A stretch of DNA of 15,404 bases, taken from Bacillota bacterium (GTDB taxonomy: Bacteria > Bacillota > Clostridia > Tissierellales > Sedimentibacteraceae). The stretch covers positions 1 to 15,404 of the forward strand of contig JARBUP010000040.1 in the NCBI GenBank assembly GCA_029239575.1, written 5' to 3'. The notes beneath the pieces are model-generated. The model worked only from the letters and a program-made list of their open reading frames with translations. It was not told the DNA's origin and ran no database searches. Made by a program: the position numbers and the translations under genes. Positions 7,865 to 14,385 of the stretch are shown piece after piece. The stretch's first letter is position 1. The number at the start of each line of letters is the position of its first letter.

Positions 7865-9049
7865 ATGAAAAAAAATTCAAACACCAATAAACTTTGTCCT
7901 ATTCTTCAAGATAGGATGCACTCTAATAACGATAATATTTTACCCATAATTGTATCCTATAAAAACAATAAGAGAATGCCTGAAGGAAAACTTACAGCAT
8001 TATCTAATATGTCAAATAAACTAAATTACGAACTTCCTATTGTTAACGGTTGTGCCTGCGAAATGTGTGTTTCTGCAATTCTTGAAGTAGAACGTGACCC
8101 TGATGTTGAATATATAAGTTATGATTCAAGAGTTTTTGCAGTTATGGATATAGCAAGAAAAACTATCGGAGCGGATAATATTATAAATACAAACTATACT
8201 GGAAAGGGTGTTACTGTTGCCATAATAGATACAGGCGTAGCACCTCATACTGATTTAGTTTATCCTACAAACAGAATAGTAGGATTTAAAGATTTTGTAT
8301 ATGAAAAGTTAAACGCATATGATGACAATGGACATGGTACTCATTGTGCAGGAATTCTTGGATCTTCCGGATATTCATCAAAAGGTAAATATAAAGGTAT
8401 TGCACCGGAAGTAAATATTTTGTCTATAAAGGTTTTAGATGAAAAGGGAAATGGTAAAACTTCAGATATTTTATCTGCTATTCAATGGATTATTAAAACA
8501 AAGGAGGTTTATAATACTAAAATTATAAATTTATCTTTAGGAGCTATAGCTCAATATAGAGAAAGAAGAGATCCATTAGTAAGAGCAGCTAACTTAGCAA
8601 TTGAAAACAATATGATTGTTATTGCAGCTGTAGGAAATTCAGGTCCTTTGAGAAGCACCATATTATCACCCGCAACTGGCAGATATGTAATCTCAGTAGG
8701 TGCACTAAATGATAACAGAACAAATGATATAAACCAAAATTTCAAAATTGCAGACTTTTCAAGTCGCGGTCCAACTTTGGACAGAATTAAAAAACCAGAT
8801 TTGTTAGCTCCTGGTGTTGACATCATGTCCCTATCCAATACAAATTTAAACAGTTATACAACTCTTAGCGGAACTTCTATGTCAGCCCCAATGGTTTCTG
8901 GAGTTGCAGCGCTACTTTTAAATGAAAATTCAAATTACAACCACTTTGACATTAAAAGAATTCTAATGAATTCATGTTCAAAAATAAAGGCCACATCCGT
9001 GGACCAAGGTGCAGGAGTTTTGAACTTAAGCAAAGTATTTCATTACTAA
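7865..9049 (+). CDS. Subtilisin-like serine protease, AprX-like, no signal peptide
   Basis: An S8-family peptidase of 394 residues with a complete catalytic apparatus: Asp122 in AIIDTGV, His157 in NGHGTHCAG, oxyanion Asn258 in AAVGNSG, and Ser338 in SGTSMSAP. Residues 1 to about 95 look like a propeptide or inhibitor-type domain, ending with the VEYISYDSRVFAVMD stretch typical of AprX-like enzymes. There is no signal peptide or membrane helix, so it is probably intracellular or exported by a non-classical route. Unusual is the CxCxxC cluster (Cys63, Cys65, Cys68) in the N-terminal region, with further cysteines at 11 and 161. The ATG has AGGAAGGTG at a good distance. It is the only plus-strand gene here, divergent from walR. 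In Bacillus the wal operon ends with an HtrA-type protease, an unrelated family, so the proximity may be coincidence. Confidence 0.93.
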   Translation: MKKNSNTNKLCPILQDRMHSNNDNILPIIVSYKNNKRMPEGKLTALSNMSNKLNYELPIVNGCACEMCVSAILEVERDPDVEYISYDSRVFAVMDIARKTIGADNIINTNYTGKGVTVAIIDTGVAPHTDLVYPTNRIVGFKDFVYEKLNAYDDNGHGTHCAGILGSSGYSSKGKYKGIAPEVNILSIKVLDEKGNGKTSDILSAIQWIIKTKEVYNTKIINLSLGAIAQYRERRDPLVRAANLAIENNMIVIAAVGNSGPLRSTILSPATGRYVISVGALNDNRTNDINQNFKIADFSSRGPTLDRIKKPDLLAPGVDIMSLSNTNLNSYTTLSGTSMSAPMVSGVAALLLNENSNYNHFDIKRILMNSCSKIKATSVDQGAGVLNLSKVFHY

Positions 9050-9053
9050 ATAA

Positions 9054-9083
9054 AAGCACTGGTTAGATAATACACCAGTGCTT
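9054..9083. terminator. Bidirectional intrinsic terminator between protease and GGDEF genes
   Basis: AAGCACTGGT and ACCAGTGCTT form a perfect 10-bp stem with a 10-base loop. On the plus strand it begins five bases after the protease stop and is followed by ATTTTATTTTTTA. On the minus strand it is followed by TTTTATTTAG after the GGDEF gene. It therefore serves both convergent genes. Confidence 0.88.
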
Positions 9084-9093
9084 ATTTTATTTT

Positions 9094-9990
9094 TTATGAT
9101 ATTATTATACCCTTGCCCATTGTTTTAGCTTTAGAAAGTTTCATTTCTGATTCATTCATTAATTCTTCAATGGATTCACCATTATATTCCAATAATGAAC
9201 CGCTAACGCTTATAACTGTATCATCTAATTTTATGGAGCGTTTTTTTATTTCCTGCTTTATTTTATCTATCATGATTTTTGCGATTTCATAATCCATGTT
9301 GTTAAAAATTATTAAAAACTTATCGCTTCCTATTCTTGCTGCAACATCAATTTTTCTTATTATTGTACTTATTAAAAATGCAACATTTTGAAGCACTGTA
9401 TCCCCTAATTTAAAACCAAAATTAAAGTTTATTTCACTAAAATTATCTATATCCAGCATCATTAAACAAAATTTTTCACCTTCATCATTATAACTATCAA
9501 TACTGTTTTTTAAACAATGTATTATGTATTGAAAGTTATGAAGCTTAGTAATAGGATCTAAATTTGATCTTTCTTTTAATTCATTTTCAAGATGTTTAAT
9601 CTGAATATCCCTACCAAGTATTTCTCTTTTTATTTCCTTTTTTTCTGTTTGATCAGATATTACGGCAAAAAAGCTATCATCATGGTCATTATATCCAAAT
9701 ACATTCAATTTTAAATGTTTTTCAAAAACGTCAAAATATTGCTCAATTATTTTAGATTCATTTGTCATTGCTGCTTCTGAAATTATTTTAGTCCAATTAA
9801 AAACTGACTTATTTAAATTCGGAAATACATCAGTCATATTTTTATTGATTAAAGCATTAACGGGTACATCTAATATAGACTCCACTGATTTATTTGCAAA
9901 AATTATCTTTAAATCAACTTCTTCAGTATCCTTATGTATTATTAGAAATTTTAAAGCCGCCGTAGATATATACTCTAAATATTTCTCCAT
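9094..9990 (-). CDS. PAS-GGDEF-type protein with degenerate GGDEF motif
   Basis: A 298-residue soluble protein. Residues about 5-115 look like a PAS sensor domain (FANKSVESILDVPVNALINK; FFAVISDQTEKKE), followed by a coiled linker (about 116-142) and a GGDEF-type domain (about 143-298) with the opening LDPITKLHN and LDIDNFSEIN. The signature GGDEF is GSDKF (221-225): Gly to Ser, and the catalytic Glu to Lys. The usual substrate-site stretch (IND..GH) is INFNFGF. These changes make diguanylate cyclase activity unlikely; a GTP- or c-di-GMP-sensing or purely scaffolding role is more plausible. The start is an ATG preceded by GGGGGT. It lies 18 bases after the recX stop, so the two are probably co-transcribed. 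There is no membrane segment and no EAL domain. Confidence 0.85.
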   Translation of the reverse strand: MEKYLEYISTAALKFLIIHKDTEEVDLKIIFANKSVESILDVPVNALINKNMTDVFPNLNKSVFNWTKIISEAAMTNESKIIEQYFDVFEKHLKLNVFGYNDHDDSFFAVISDQTEKKEIKREILGRDIQIKHLENELKERSNLDPITKLHNFQYIIHCLKNSIDSYNDEGEKFCLMMLDIDNFSEINFNFGFKLGDTVLQNVAFLISTIIRKIDVAARIGSDKFLIIFNNMDYEIAKIMIDKIKQEIKKRSIKLDDTVISVSGSLLEYNGESIEELMNESEMKLSKAKTMGKGIIIS

Positions 9991-10008
9991 TAAATACCCC
10001 CATTTCTG

Positions 10009-10656
10009 TTAATAACAATCATCCTCAAAATCAGATTTGAGTATATTTGAAACTGCCTTTTTTATCGTTTCATACTCAAAACCTTTGTTTAATAAATAAT
10101 TATATATTTTCATTTTTCTTTTTAATGGTTCTTCTTTTGTCAAAGTTCTTAATTTTTTTTCAGCTAACTCCATAGCTCTTTGTATTTCATCTTCATTAGA
10201 AATATCTTTTAGCTTATCCTGAATTATTTCTTTATCAATTCCCTTTTGATATAGTCTTTCTTGGATTTTTCGCTTTCCGTATTTAGATATATTTATTTTA
10301 TCGCGAATAAATAATTCGCTGTAATTTTCATCGTCAATATATTTATTTATTTTAAGCTTATGAATTATATTATCGATTGTTTCTTTTTCATATCCTTTTT
10401 CTGTCAGCTTATCTCTTATTTCTTTTTCACTTTTAGGAGATCTGCCCAAAATAGAAATTGCATAATTAAATGCCTTTTTTTCATTATCTGTTATTAAAAT
10501 TTCTGAAATAAAGTCATCATCCAATTCCATATTTTTTGACAAAGAATATTTAATCATAGTATTTAAATCAAGTCCAAAAGCAAACTCATCATCTAAATAT
10601 ATATTTACTCGGTCTTTATTTTTCTTTTGATATTCTACTTTAGTTATTTTTTTCAT
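10009..10656 (-). CDS. recX: Regulatory protein RecX
   Basis: A 215-residue RecX-family protein. RecX binds RecA filaments and modulates recombination and SOS induction. After a beta-rich start (KVEYQKKNKDRVNIYLDDEF), three three-helix repeats can be seen at about 60-105, 106-152 and 160-207; the first carries the family pattern GRSPKSEKEIRDKL and YIDDENY, the second KYGKRKIQERLYQKGI. The length is in the normal range for Firmicutes. It is not next to recA here. The ATG at 10656 has AAGGA seven bases upstream, and a promoter candidate precedes it. It leads a two-gene unit with the PAS-GGDEF gene. No LexA-type operator is obvious in the leader. Confidence 0.92.
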   Translation of the reverse strand: MKKITKVEYQKKNKDRVNIYLDDEFAFGLDLNTMIKYSLSKNMELDDDFISEILITDNEKKAFNYAISILGRSPKSEKEIRDKLTEKGYEKETIDNIIHKLKINKYIDDENYSELFIRDKINISKYGKRKIQERLYQKGIDKEIIQDKLKDISNEDEIQRAMELAEKKLRTLTKEEPLKRKMKIYNYLLNKGFEYETIKKAVSNILKSDFEDDCY

Positions 10657-10696
10657 AAATGTTCCTTAATGTTCCCTATTTAAGCCCTCAATTATA

Positions 10697-10725
10697 ATTA
10701 TATTCGATTGTTTATATTTTATCAC
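10697..10725 (-). promoter_or_regulatory. Candidate promoter of recX
   Basis: On the minus strand GTGATA (10720-10725) and TATAAT (10697-10702) are 17 bases apart, matching 4 of 6 and 6 of 6 consensus positions. It lies about 40 bases upstream of the recX start. The AT-rich setting makes chance matches common. Confidence 0.5.
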
Positions 10726-10796
10726 AGCTATTTAATTTTGTCTAATATAATGTTATAACCAGGGGGGTTAACCCAATAATTTAAATCTCTGAAGCT

Positions 10797-10824
10797 TGTC
10801 ATCCTGAGCAATTTCGAAGGATCT
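10797..10824 (+). repeat. REP-like dispersed repeat unit, copy A
   Basis: A 28-base unit beginning TGTCATCCTGAG and ending CGAAGGATCT. ATCCT (10801-10805) and AGGAT (10818-10822) can pair. It closely resembles the unit at 11092-11118 and the inverted unit at 11140-11166. Sequences of the form TGTCATYCTGAGCGAAGCGAAGRATCT are commonly seen between genes in many bacterial genomes, so I treat it as a dispersed non-coding repeat. Confidence 0.7.
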
Positions 10825-10904
10825 TTTTATTTTTGGATAGTAATTATAACATTCGTAATATATAAATAAAAAATGGTGTTATTTGTAAAAAAATGTAAAA
10901 ACCA

Positions 10905-11000
10905 TCTTCGATGCTTTCGCTATGGAACCCTATGGTTCCCGACCACGGCTGTTTCACAGCCTGCTCCTTACAACGGAGGGTAATTCTTCCCCTTCACCCC
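10905..11000. other. GC-rich structured block with successive short hairpins
   Basis: About half G+C, in contrast to its AT-rich surroundings. It contains GGAACC/GGTTCC (10924-10939), GGCTGT/ACAGCC (10947-10961) and CTCC/GGAG (around 10964-10978), preceded by CCAT/ATGG (10902-10925). On the minus strand it would lie at the 3' end of thioesterase read-through or of an independent transcript. It may be a piece of a dispersed repeat, a remnant of a mobile element or a structured RNA. I recognise no known RNA family and see no promoter that clearly drives it. Confidence 0.5.
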
Positions 11001-11010
11001 TATTTTTGCC

Positions 11011-11037
11011 TTATAGGAAAGTAAAACTTTCCTATAA
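11011..11037. repeat. Perfect 11-bp hairpin
   Basis: TTATAGGAAAG and CTTTCCTATAA pair exactly around a TAAAA loop. It lies just beyond the T run of the neighbouring terminator hairpin in the direction of the thioesterase gene, so it may be a second, back-up termination or 3'-end structure. On the minus strand no clear T run follows it. Confidence 0.55.
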
Positions 11038-11040
11038 AGT

Positions 11041-11066
11041 AAAAAAACCAGAATAAATTATTCTGG
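11041..11066 (-). terminator. Intrinsic terminator of the secDF-thioesterase unit
   Basis: CCAGAATAA and TTATTCTGG (11048-11066) form a nearly continuous palindrome. On the minus strand it is followed directly by TTTTTTT, the layout of a factor-independent terminator. It lies about 110 bases past the thioesterase stop, after the REP-like pair. Confidence 0.75.
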
Positions 11067-11091
11067 CAAGACTATAAAAAAAACCATAAAG

Positions 11092-11166
11092 TGTCATTCT
11101 GAACGAAGTGAAGAATCTATTTATTATTTGAAATAACAAGTTCCTTCGCTTTCACTCAGGATGACG
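11092..11166. repeat. REP-like inverted pair, copies B and C
   Basis: Copy B (11092-11118, plus) begins TGTCATTCTGAACG and ends GAAGAATCT. Copy C (11140-11166) is the same kind of unit on the minus strand, beginning CGTCATCCTGAG and ending CGAAGGAA. Together they form an imperfect palindrome with arms of about 25 bases and a loop of about 20. It starts ten bases past the thioesterase stop codon and could form a strong hairpin in the 3' untranslated region of that mRNA. Confidence 0.75.
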
Positions 11167-11176
11167 AAAATAATGC

Positions 11177-11596
11177 TTATCTTAAATTTTTAGCTTTTTC
11201 TCTTATTAAAGCTTCCTTTTCATCCTTAGGTTCATCCAATATTAAACCATGAGGTTTTTTATTACCATCATCATCTATGGATATAAATGTAAGGTACCCA
11301 TCAACTGGCATCATAGCTTTCATTTCAGAATAAACTTCACAGTGTACAACTATGCTTGTTTTGCCCAAGTGAGCAATTCTGCTAGTAAATGTTATAATAT
11401 CACCTTTATTAACAGGGCATTTAAAAACTAGACCATGTATATTTAAGCAAACTATATTTTTAGGATCTCCTATAGTAGTAGCTGCAGCTATAAAAGCTGA
11501 TTCTACAAACCATTCTGCAGTTCTACCTGCAAACAATGTTCCATGGTGATTTAAATCTTCTGATTTAACTAATCTTGAACAAATATACTCTTTCAT
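11177..11596 (-). CDS. Hotdog-fold acyl-CoA thioesterase-like protein
   Basis: A 139-residue single hotdog domain of the YciA/BACH acyl-CoA thioesterase group, which hydrolyses acyl-CoA to free acid and CoA in the cytoplasm. The family pattern N-x-x-G-T-L-F-x-G is present as NHHGTLFAG (16-24), followed by the long helix (AEWFVESAFIAAA) and strands with HGLVFKCPVNKGD and GKTSIVVHCEVYS. At the position where most relatives have the catalytic Asp or Glu there is Val31, with Glu32 next to it, so the active-site acid may be shifted or activity reduced. The ATG has GGAGG seven bases upstream. It follows secF by 44 bases with no terminator visible, so it is probably the last gene of the secDF unit. 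Substrate is unknown. Confidence 0.82.
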   Translation of the reverse strand: MKEYICSRLVKSEDLNHHGTLFAGRTAEWFVESAFIAAATTIGDPKNIVCLNIHGLVFKCPVNKGDIITFTSRIAHLGKTSIVVHCEVYSEMKAMMPVDGYLTFISIDDDGNKKPHGLILDEPKDEKEALIREKAKNLR

Positions 11597-11640
11597 AAAA
11601 AACCTCCATTTAATTTATATTTATTTCCATATAAAATCTT

Positions 11641-12552
11641 CTAAGCTGTTTTTTCTGTTTTTTTATGCCACATTACAAGCATAGGTCCAGCTAAACAAAC
11701 AGTTGAATAGCAACCGCTTATTATACCTATTAGCATAGGTAAAGCAAAAGATTTTATAGAATCTATGTTGTAAACAAATGCAAATATACATACTATTAAA
11801 ACGCTAGCTGCAGTTGCAATACTTGTATTGATTGAACGAGTTAAAGATTGATTAATGCTTACATTAACTAATTCTTCAAAAGACTTTCTTTCATAACGAG
11901 GTTTATTTTCTCTTATTCTGTCATAAATAACTATTGTATCATTTATTGAATAACCAATTATAGTTAAAGTTACTGCTATAAATGAATCATTAATAGGAAT
12001 ATTAAACATTGTAAATGTAAAGAAAACAACTAAACAATCATGAACCAATGCAATTAAACCTACAACCCCTGCAGAAAGTCCAGATATTTTCTTGAATCTG
12101 AATCTTACATATAATATTATGAAAATAGCTGATAAAACTATAGCTATTAACCCATTTGTTAATGCTTTTTTACCTATAAAAGGTTCAACTACATTTGATT
12201 CAGATAATGCTAAATTAGAATTAGGAAATTTCTCTTTTAAAGCTGCATCTAATTTTTCTTGTTCACTTGCTTCTAAACCTTCATTACCTGAAAGATTCAA
12301 AACAACTTTTTTGCTTTTTGTAGCCATGTCTTCTGTTATTTGAGCTTCTGTATTTCTTCCCAAAGTTGTTGAAGCAACATCTTGTACTTCTTCAGTGTTT
12401 ATATCACCTTCAAGAGAATATTTTATTATAGCTCCACCTTTAAATTGTATGGACAAATTAACTCCGTTTATAAATACTGATGCAATTCCAAGCAACATAA
12501 TAACTGCGGAAATAGTAAAGAATATTTTCCTTTTATTATAAAAATTAATCAT
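11641..12552 (-). CDS. secF: Protein translocase subunit SecF
   Basis: SecF pairs with SecD in the membrane and uses the proton or sodium gradient to help pull secreted proteins through SecYEG. The 303 residues show the usual plan: first helix about 9-28, an extracytoplasmic P4-type domain about 30-128, then five helices from about 131. The conserved YSINDTIVIYDRIREN motif includes Asp205, which corresponds to the ion-pathway Asp of SecF. In the first conserved motif the common GIDFxGG is SIQFKGG, so Asp is replaced by Gln36. The ATG overlaps the secD stop (TAATG), and its ribosome site AAGGAGG lies inside the end of secD, which suggests translational coupling. Confidence 0.95.
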   Translation of the reverse strand: MINFYNKRKIFFTISAVIMLLGIASVFINGVNLSIQFKGGAIIKYSLEGDINTEEVQDVASTTLGRNTEAQITEDMATKSKKVVLNLSGNEGLEASEQEKLDAALKEKFPNSNLALSESNVVEPFIGKKALTNGLIAIVLSAIFIILYVRFRFKKISGLSAGVVGLIALVHDCLVVFFTFTMFNIPINDSFIAVTLTIIGYSINDTIVIYDRIRENKPRYERKSFEELVNVSINQSLTRSINTSIATAASVLIVCIFAFVYNIDSIKSFALPMLIGIISGCYSTVCLAGPMLVMWHKKTEKTA

Positions 12553-13811
12553 TATATTGCCTCCTTTATGCCATAAAAGCTTTTTTTCCTAAATGAATTG
12601 TTCATACTCAAAGATTTTGTCATAAGTTTTGATGCAGTAATTCCTGATACAAAGTTTAAAATACATCCAACCATTAAAGTATAACCAAATGATAACATAG
12701 AACCTGTTCCAAATATCATCAGAATTATAGATGTTGCAATACTTGTTACATTACCATCAAAAACTGCTGAAAACGCCCTATGATATCCAGTATCTATTGA
12801 ACCACCAAGAGTTTTTCCTTCTCTTAATTCTTCTTTAATTCTTTCAGAAACAATAACATTAGCATCAACTCCCATACCTATTGACAAAATTATACCGGCA
12901 ATACCAGGTAATGTTAATGTCATTTGAGGAATTGATAAAGCTAAAAGCTGAACTGCTAGCTGCAAAACTAAAGCAAAACAAGCTACTACCCCTAATAATC
13001 TGTAATACACAAGCATGAACAAACATACAAGAACAAATGCTGTTAATCCTGCTTTAACCATTACGTCAAGAGCACCTAAACCAAGTGTTGGTGTAATAGT
13101 GCTGTGGTTTTTTGATACAAGTGAAAATGGAAGTGCTCCTGAATTTATTTTGTTAGCTAAATCTGTAGCTTCTTCTAAGCTTCCTATATTTGATATAATA
13201 GATTCTCCTCCTGTTATTGGTTCATTTACAGTTGGAGCTGAAATTAAAGTTTCATCCATATAAATTGATATGGGCTGGTTTACTAATTTAGTTGTTGCAT
13301 CTGCAAAAAGTTTTGTTCCTTCTGAGTTGAATTTTAATGTTACTACAGGTTGATTATTATCCCTGTCAACTTGAACTATACTTTCTACAACATCCTTACC
13401 TTCTACTAAAATATTTCCTTGTGTATCCCTAAATGTTAACTTTGCAGTTTCACCTAACTCTGCAATCGCTTTTTGTGGATTGAAGTCAGCTTCATCTGAT
13501 TTCCATGGAAAGCGTATTATTATTTGCTTATTGTTTTTATCAATTGCAACTTCCCTGTCCATTATATTTTGGGAGTCAAGTCTTGTTTCCATAATTATTT
13601 TTGCAGATTCTAATTCTGCATCTGTTGGCATTCTATCTAAGTTTTCAGGTTCAAAAATAGCTTCAACCCCGCCTCTTATGTCGATACCAAATCTCATGTC
13701 TTCTACACCCTTGATTTTAAGTGGTCCTGCATTAATACCGAATATGGATATTAATGTAATTGCAACTATAAAAACCGCAACAAAGATGTACATATTTTTG
13801 TTAGTTCTCAA
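12552..13811 (-). CDS. secD: Protein translocase subunit SecD
   Basis: SecD forms the SecDF accessory complex of the Sec exporter. The 419 residues include a first helix (about 7-25), the conserved FGIDIRGGVEAIFEP motif (Asp44, Gly47-Gly48), a large extracytoplasmic P1-type domain, and a five-helix block from about 250 with the IGMGVDANVIVSERIKEE motif. Asp316 in that motif corresponds to the essential ion-translocating Asp of SecD. The start is unusual: TTG at 13811, preceded by GGAGG at eight bases. The next in-frame ATG is at residue 7, would begin inside the first helix and lacks a ribosome site. It is the first gene of a secD-secF-thioesterase unit, unlike organisms where secDF are fused. 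Confidence 0.95.
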   Translation of the reverse strand: MRTNKNMYIFVAVFIVAITLISIFGINAGPLKIKGVEDMRFGIDIRGGVEAIFEPENLDRMPTDAELESAKIIMETRLDSQNIMDREVAIDKNNKQIIIRFPWKSDEADFNPQKAIAELGETAKLTFRDTQGNILVEGKDVVESIVQVDRDNNQPVVTLKFNSEGTKLFADATTKLVNQPISIYMDETLISAPTVNEPITGGESIISNIGSLEEATDLANKINSGALPFSLVSKNHSTITPTLGLGALDVMVKAGLTAFVLVCLFMLVYYRLLGVVACFALVLQLAVQLLALSIPQMTLTLPGIAGIILSIGMGVDANVIVSERIKEELREGKTLGGSIDTGYHRAFSAVFDGNVTSIATSIILMIFGTGSMLSFGYTLMVGCILNFVSGITASKLMTKSLSMNNSFRKKSFYGIKEAI

Positions 13812-13846
13812 TTATTATTCCTCCTACGTAATTTTATAAAATAACT

Positions 13847-13877
13847 ATTATATCATAAAGCAAGACATAAGTCTTGC
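13847..13877 (-). promoter_or_regulatory. Extended -10 promoter of secD with overlapping dyad
   Basis: TGATATAAT (13847-13855) on the minus strand lies about 36 bases upstream of the TTG start. The -35 position falls inside a perfect 7-bp dyad, GCAAGAC-ATAA-GTCTTGC (13860-13877). The dyad would not be transcribed from this promoter, so it looks like a possible operator; alternatively it is a second hairpin of the upstream terminator. No regulator is suggested by the neighbours. Confidence 0.5.
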
Positions 13878-13897
13878 ATCACAACGATTCAATAAAA

Positions 13898-13934
13898 ATA
13901 CTGAAAACAAAGACGTCAGTCTTTTTTTTAGTAT
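13898..13934 (-). terminator. Intrinsic terminator of the decarboxylase-linked genes
   Basis: ATACTGAAAACAAAGAC (13898-13914) pairs with GTCTTTTTTTTAGTAT (13919-13934) around GTCA, with a mismatch and a bulge. On the minus strand TTTTTATT follows. It sits just beyond the small membrane protein gene and upstream of the secD promoter, separating the two units. Confidence 0.75.
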
Positions 13935-13959
13935 CTTTATTATATCATACTACATAGGC

Positions 13960-14355
13960 CTAAATTTTTCCATCCTTTTTGTGAATATATAATACAATAA
14001 AAACACTGATGTCATAAATAATAAATATACTATTTAAACCAGCAGTGTTTTGATTTCTATTTCTATTTACATCATAAAAACTCATTTCAGTATTTCCATA
14101 AAAGAAATTCGAAACAAAATTTCTATAATATTTTTGCGAGCGAAAATTAAGCATTTCAGCTCTGGATTTTTCTTCATTTAAATTTAAAATTTCTTCAGGT
14201 ATATAATAACTGTTAAAAAAGTTGTCAAAATTATTACTTATAATATTTTTATTGCTGTAATAAATATGTTCAAAACTTAAAATAGAAAAGAAAATGACTA
14301 TAAACATTATAAAAGCAATTAATCTTCTTTTATTAACATAAATGTTTATAGCCAT
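13960..14355 (-). CDS. Unrecognised small two-helix membrane protein
   Basis: A 131-residue protein I do not recognise. A basic start (NKRR) leads into a hydrophobic helix (about 11-27, LIAFIMFIVIFFSILSF). Then comes a polar loop of about 75 residues rich in Asn, Tyr, Phe and Glu, and a second helix near 105-122 (IFIIYDISVFIVLYI) ends in HKKDGKI. By the positive-inside rule both ends would be cytoplasmic and the loop outside. I chose the ATG at 14355, preceded by GAGGGAT, over a TTG at 14370. It follows the OadG-related gene by 30 bases and precedes a terminator, so it is probably transcribed with the decarboxylase genes. It contains no cysteine and no known catalytic motif that I can see. 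Confidence 0.65.
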   Translation of the reverse strand: MAINIYVNKRRLIAFIMFIVIFFSILSFEHIYYSNKNIISNNFDNFFNSYYIPEEILNLNEEKSRAEMLNFRSQKYYRNFVSNFFYGNTEMSFYDVNRNRNQNTAGLNSIFIIYDISVFIVLYIHKKDGKI

Positions 14356-14385
14356 TATACTATCCCTCAAAATATATTTTATTTT

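Larger units (their letters stand above)
10657..11176. other. 520-base non-coding mosaic between thioesterase gene and recX
   Basis: This is the only gap longer than 300 bases. From recX outward it holds the recX promoter, a 10-bp palindrome GGGTTAACCC (10765-10774), a REP-like unit (10797-10824), an AT-rich spacer, a GC-rich structured block (about 10905-11000), two perfect hairpins (11011-11037, 11048-11066) and a REP-like inverted pair (11092-11166) just past the thioesterase stop. The base composition changes sharply along it. I see no supportable gene in it; a 44-codon plus-strand frame from 10922 lacks a ribosome site. Confidence 0.8.

Noticed and set aside
8551..8838. A 95-codon minus-strand open frame opposite the subtilisin gene
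   Set aside because: Antisense to the catalytic domain of the protease, with no independent support.
7065..9049. The divergent subtilisin as the functional substitute for the HtrA-type protease of the Bacillus wal operon
   Set aside because: It is a different family, lacks a signal peptide and is on the opposite strand; adjacency alone is too weak to claim replacement.
10749..10853. Perfect 10-bp inverted ends AATGTTATAA/TTATAACATT flanking REP copy A, resembling a small MITE
   Set aside because: In DNA this AT-rich, about one such pair is expected by chance in a 500-base region, and no target duplication was seen.
10884..10899. TGTAAA-N4-TGTAAA resembling a WalR binding box
   Set aside because: The consensus needs a five-base spacer; here it is four, and the site is not upstream of a gene on that strand.
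10922..11056. A 44-codon plus-strand open frame starting MEPYGSRPRL within the GC-rich block
   Set aside because: No ribosome site, the frame runs through hairpins and a terminator on the other strand, and the composition is repeat-like and not coding.
10657..11176. CRISPR array in the repeat-bearing gap
   Set aside because: Only three related units, in mixed orientation and uneven spacing, with no cas gene in the window.
13480..13839. A 119-codon plus-strand open frame opposite secD
   Set aside because: Antisense shadow of secD, whose conserved motifs cover the same region.
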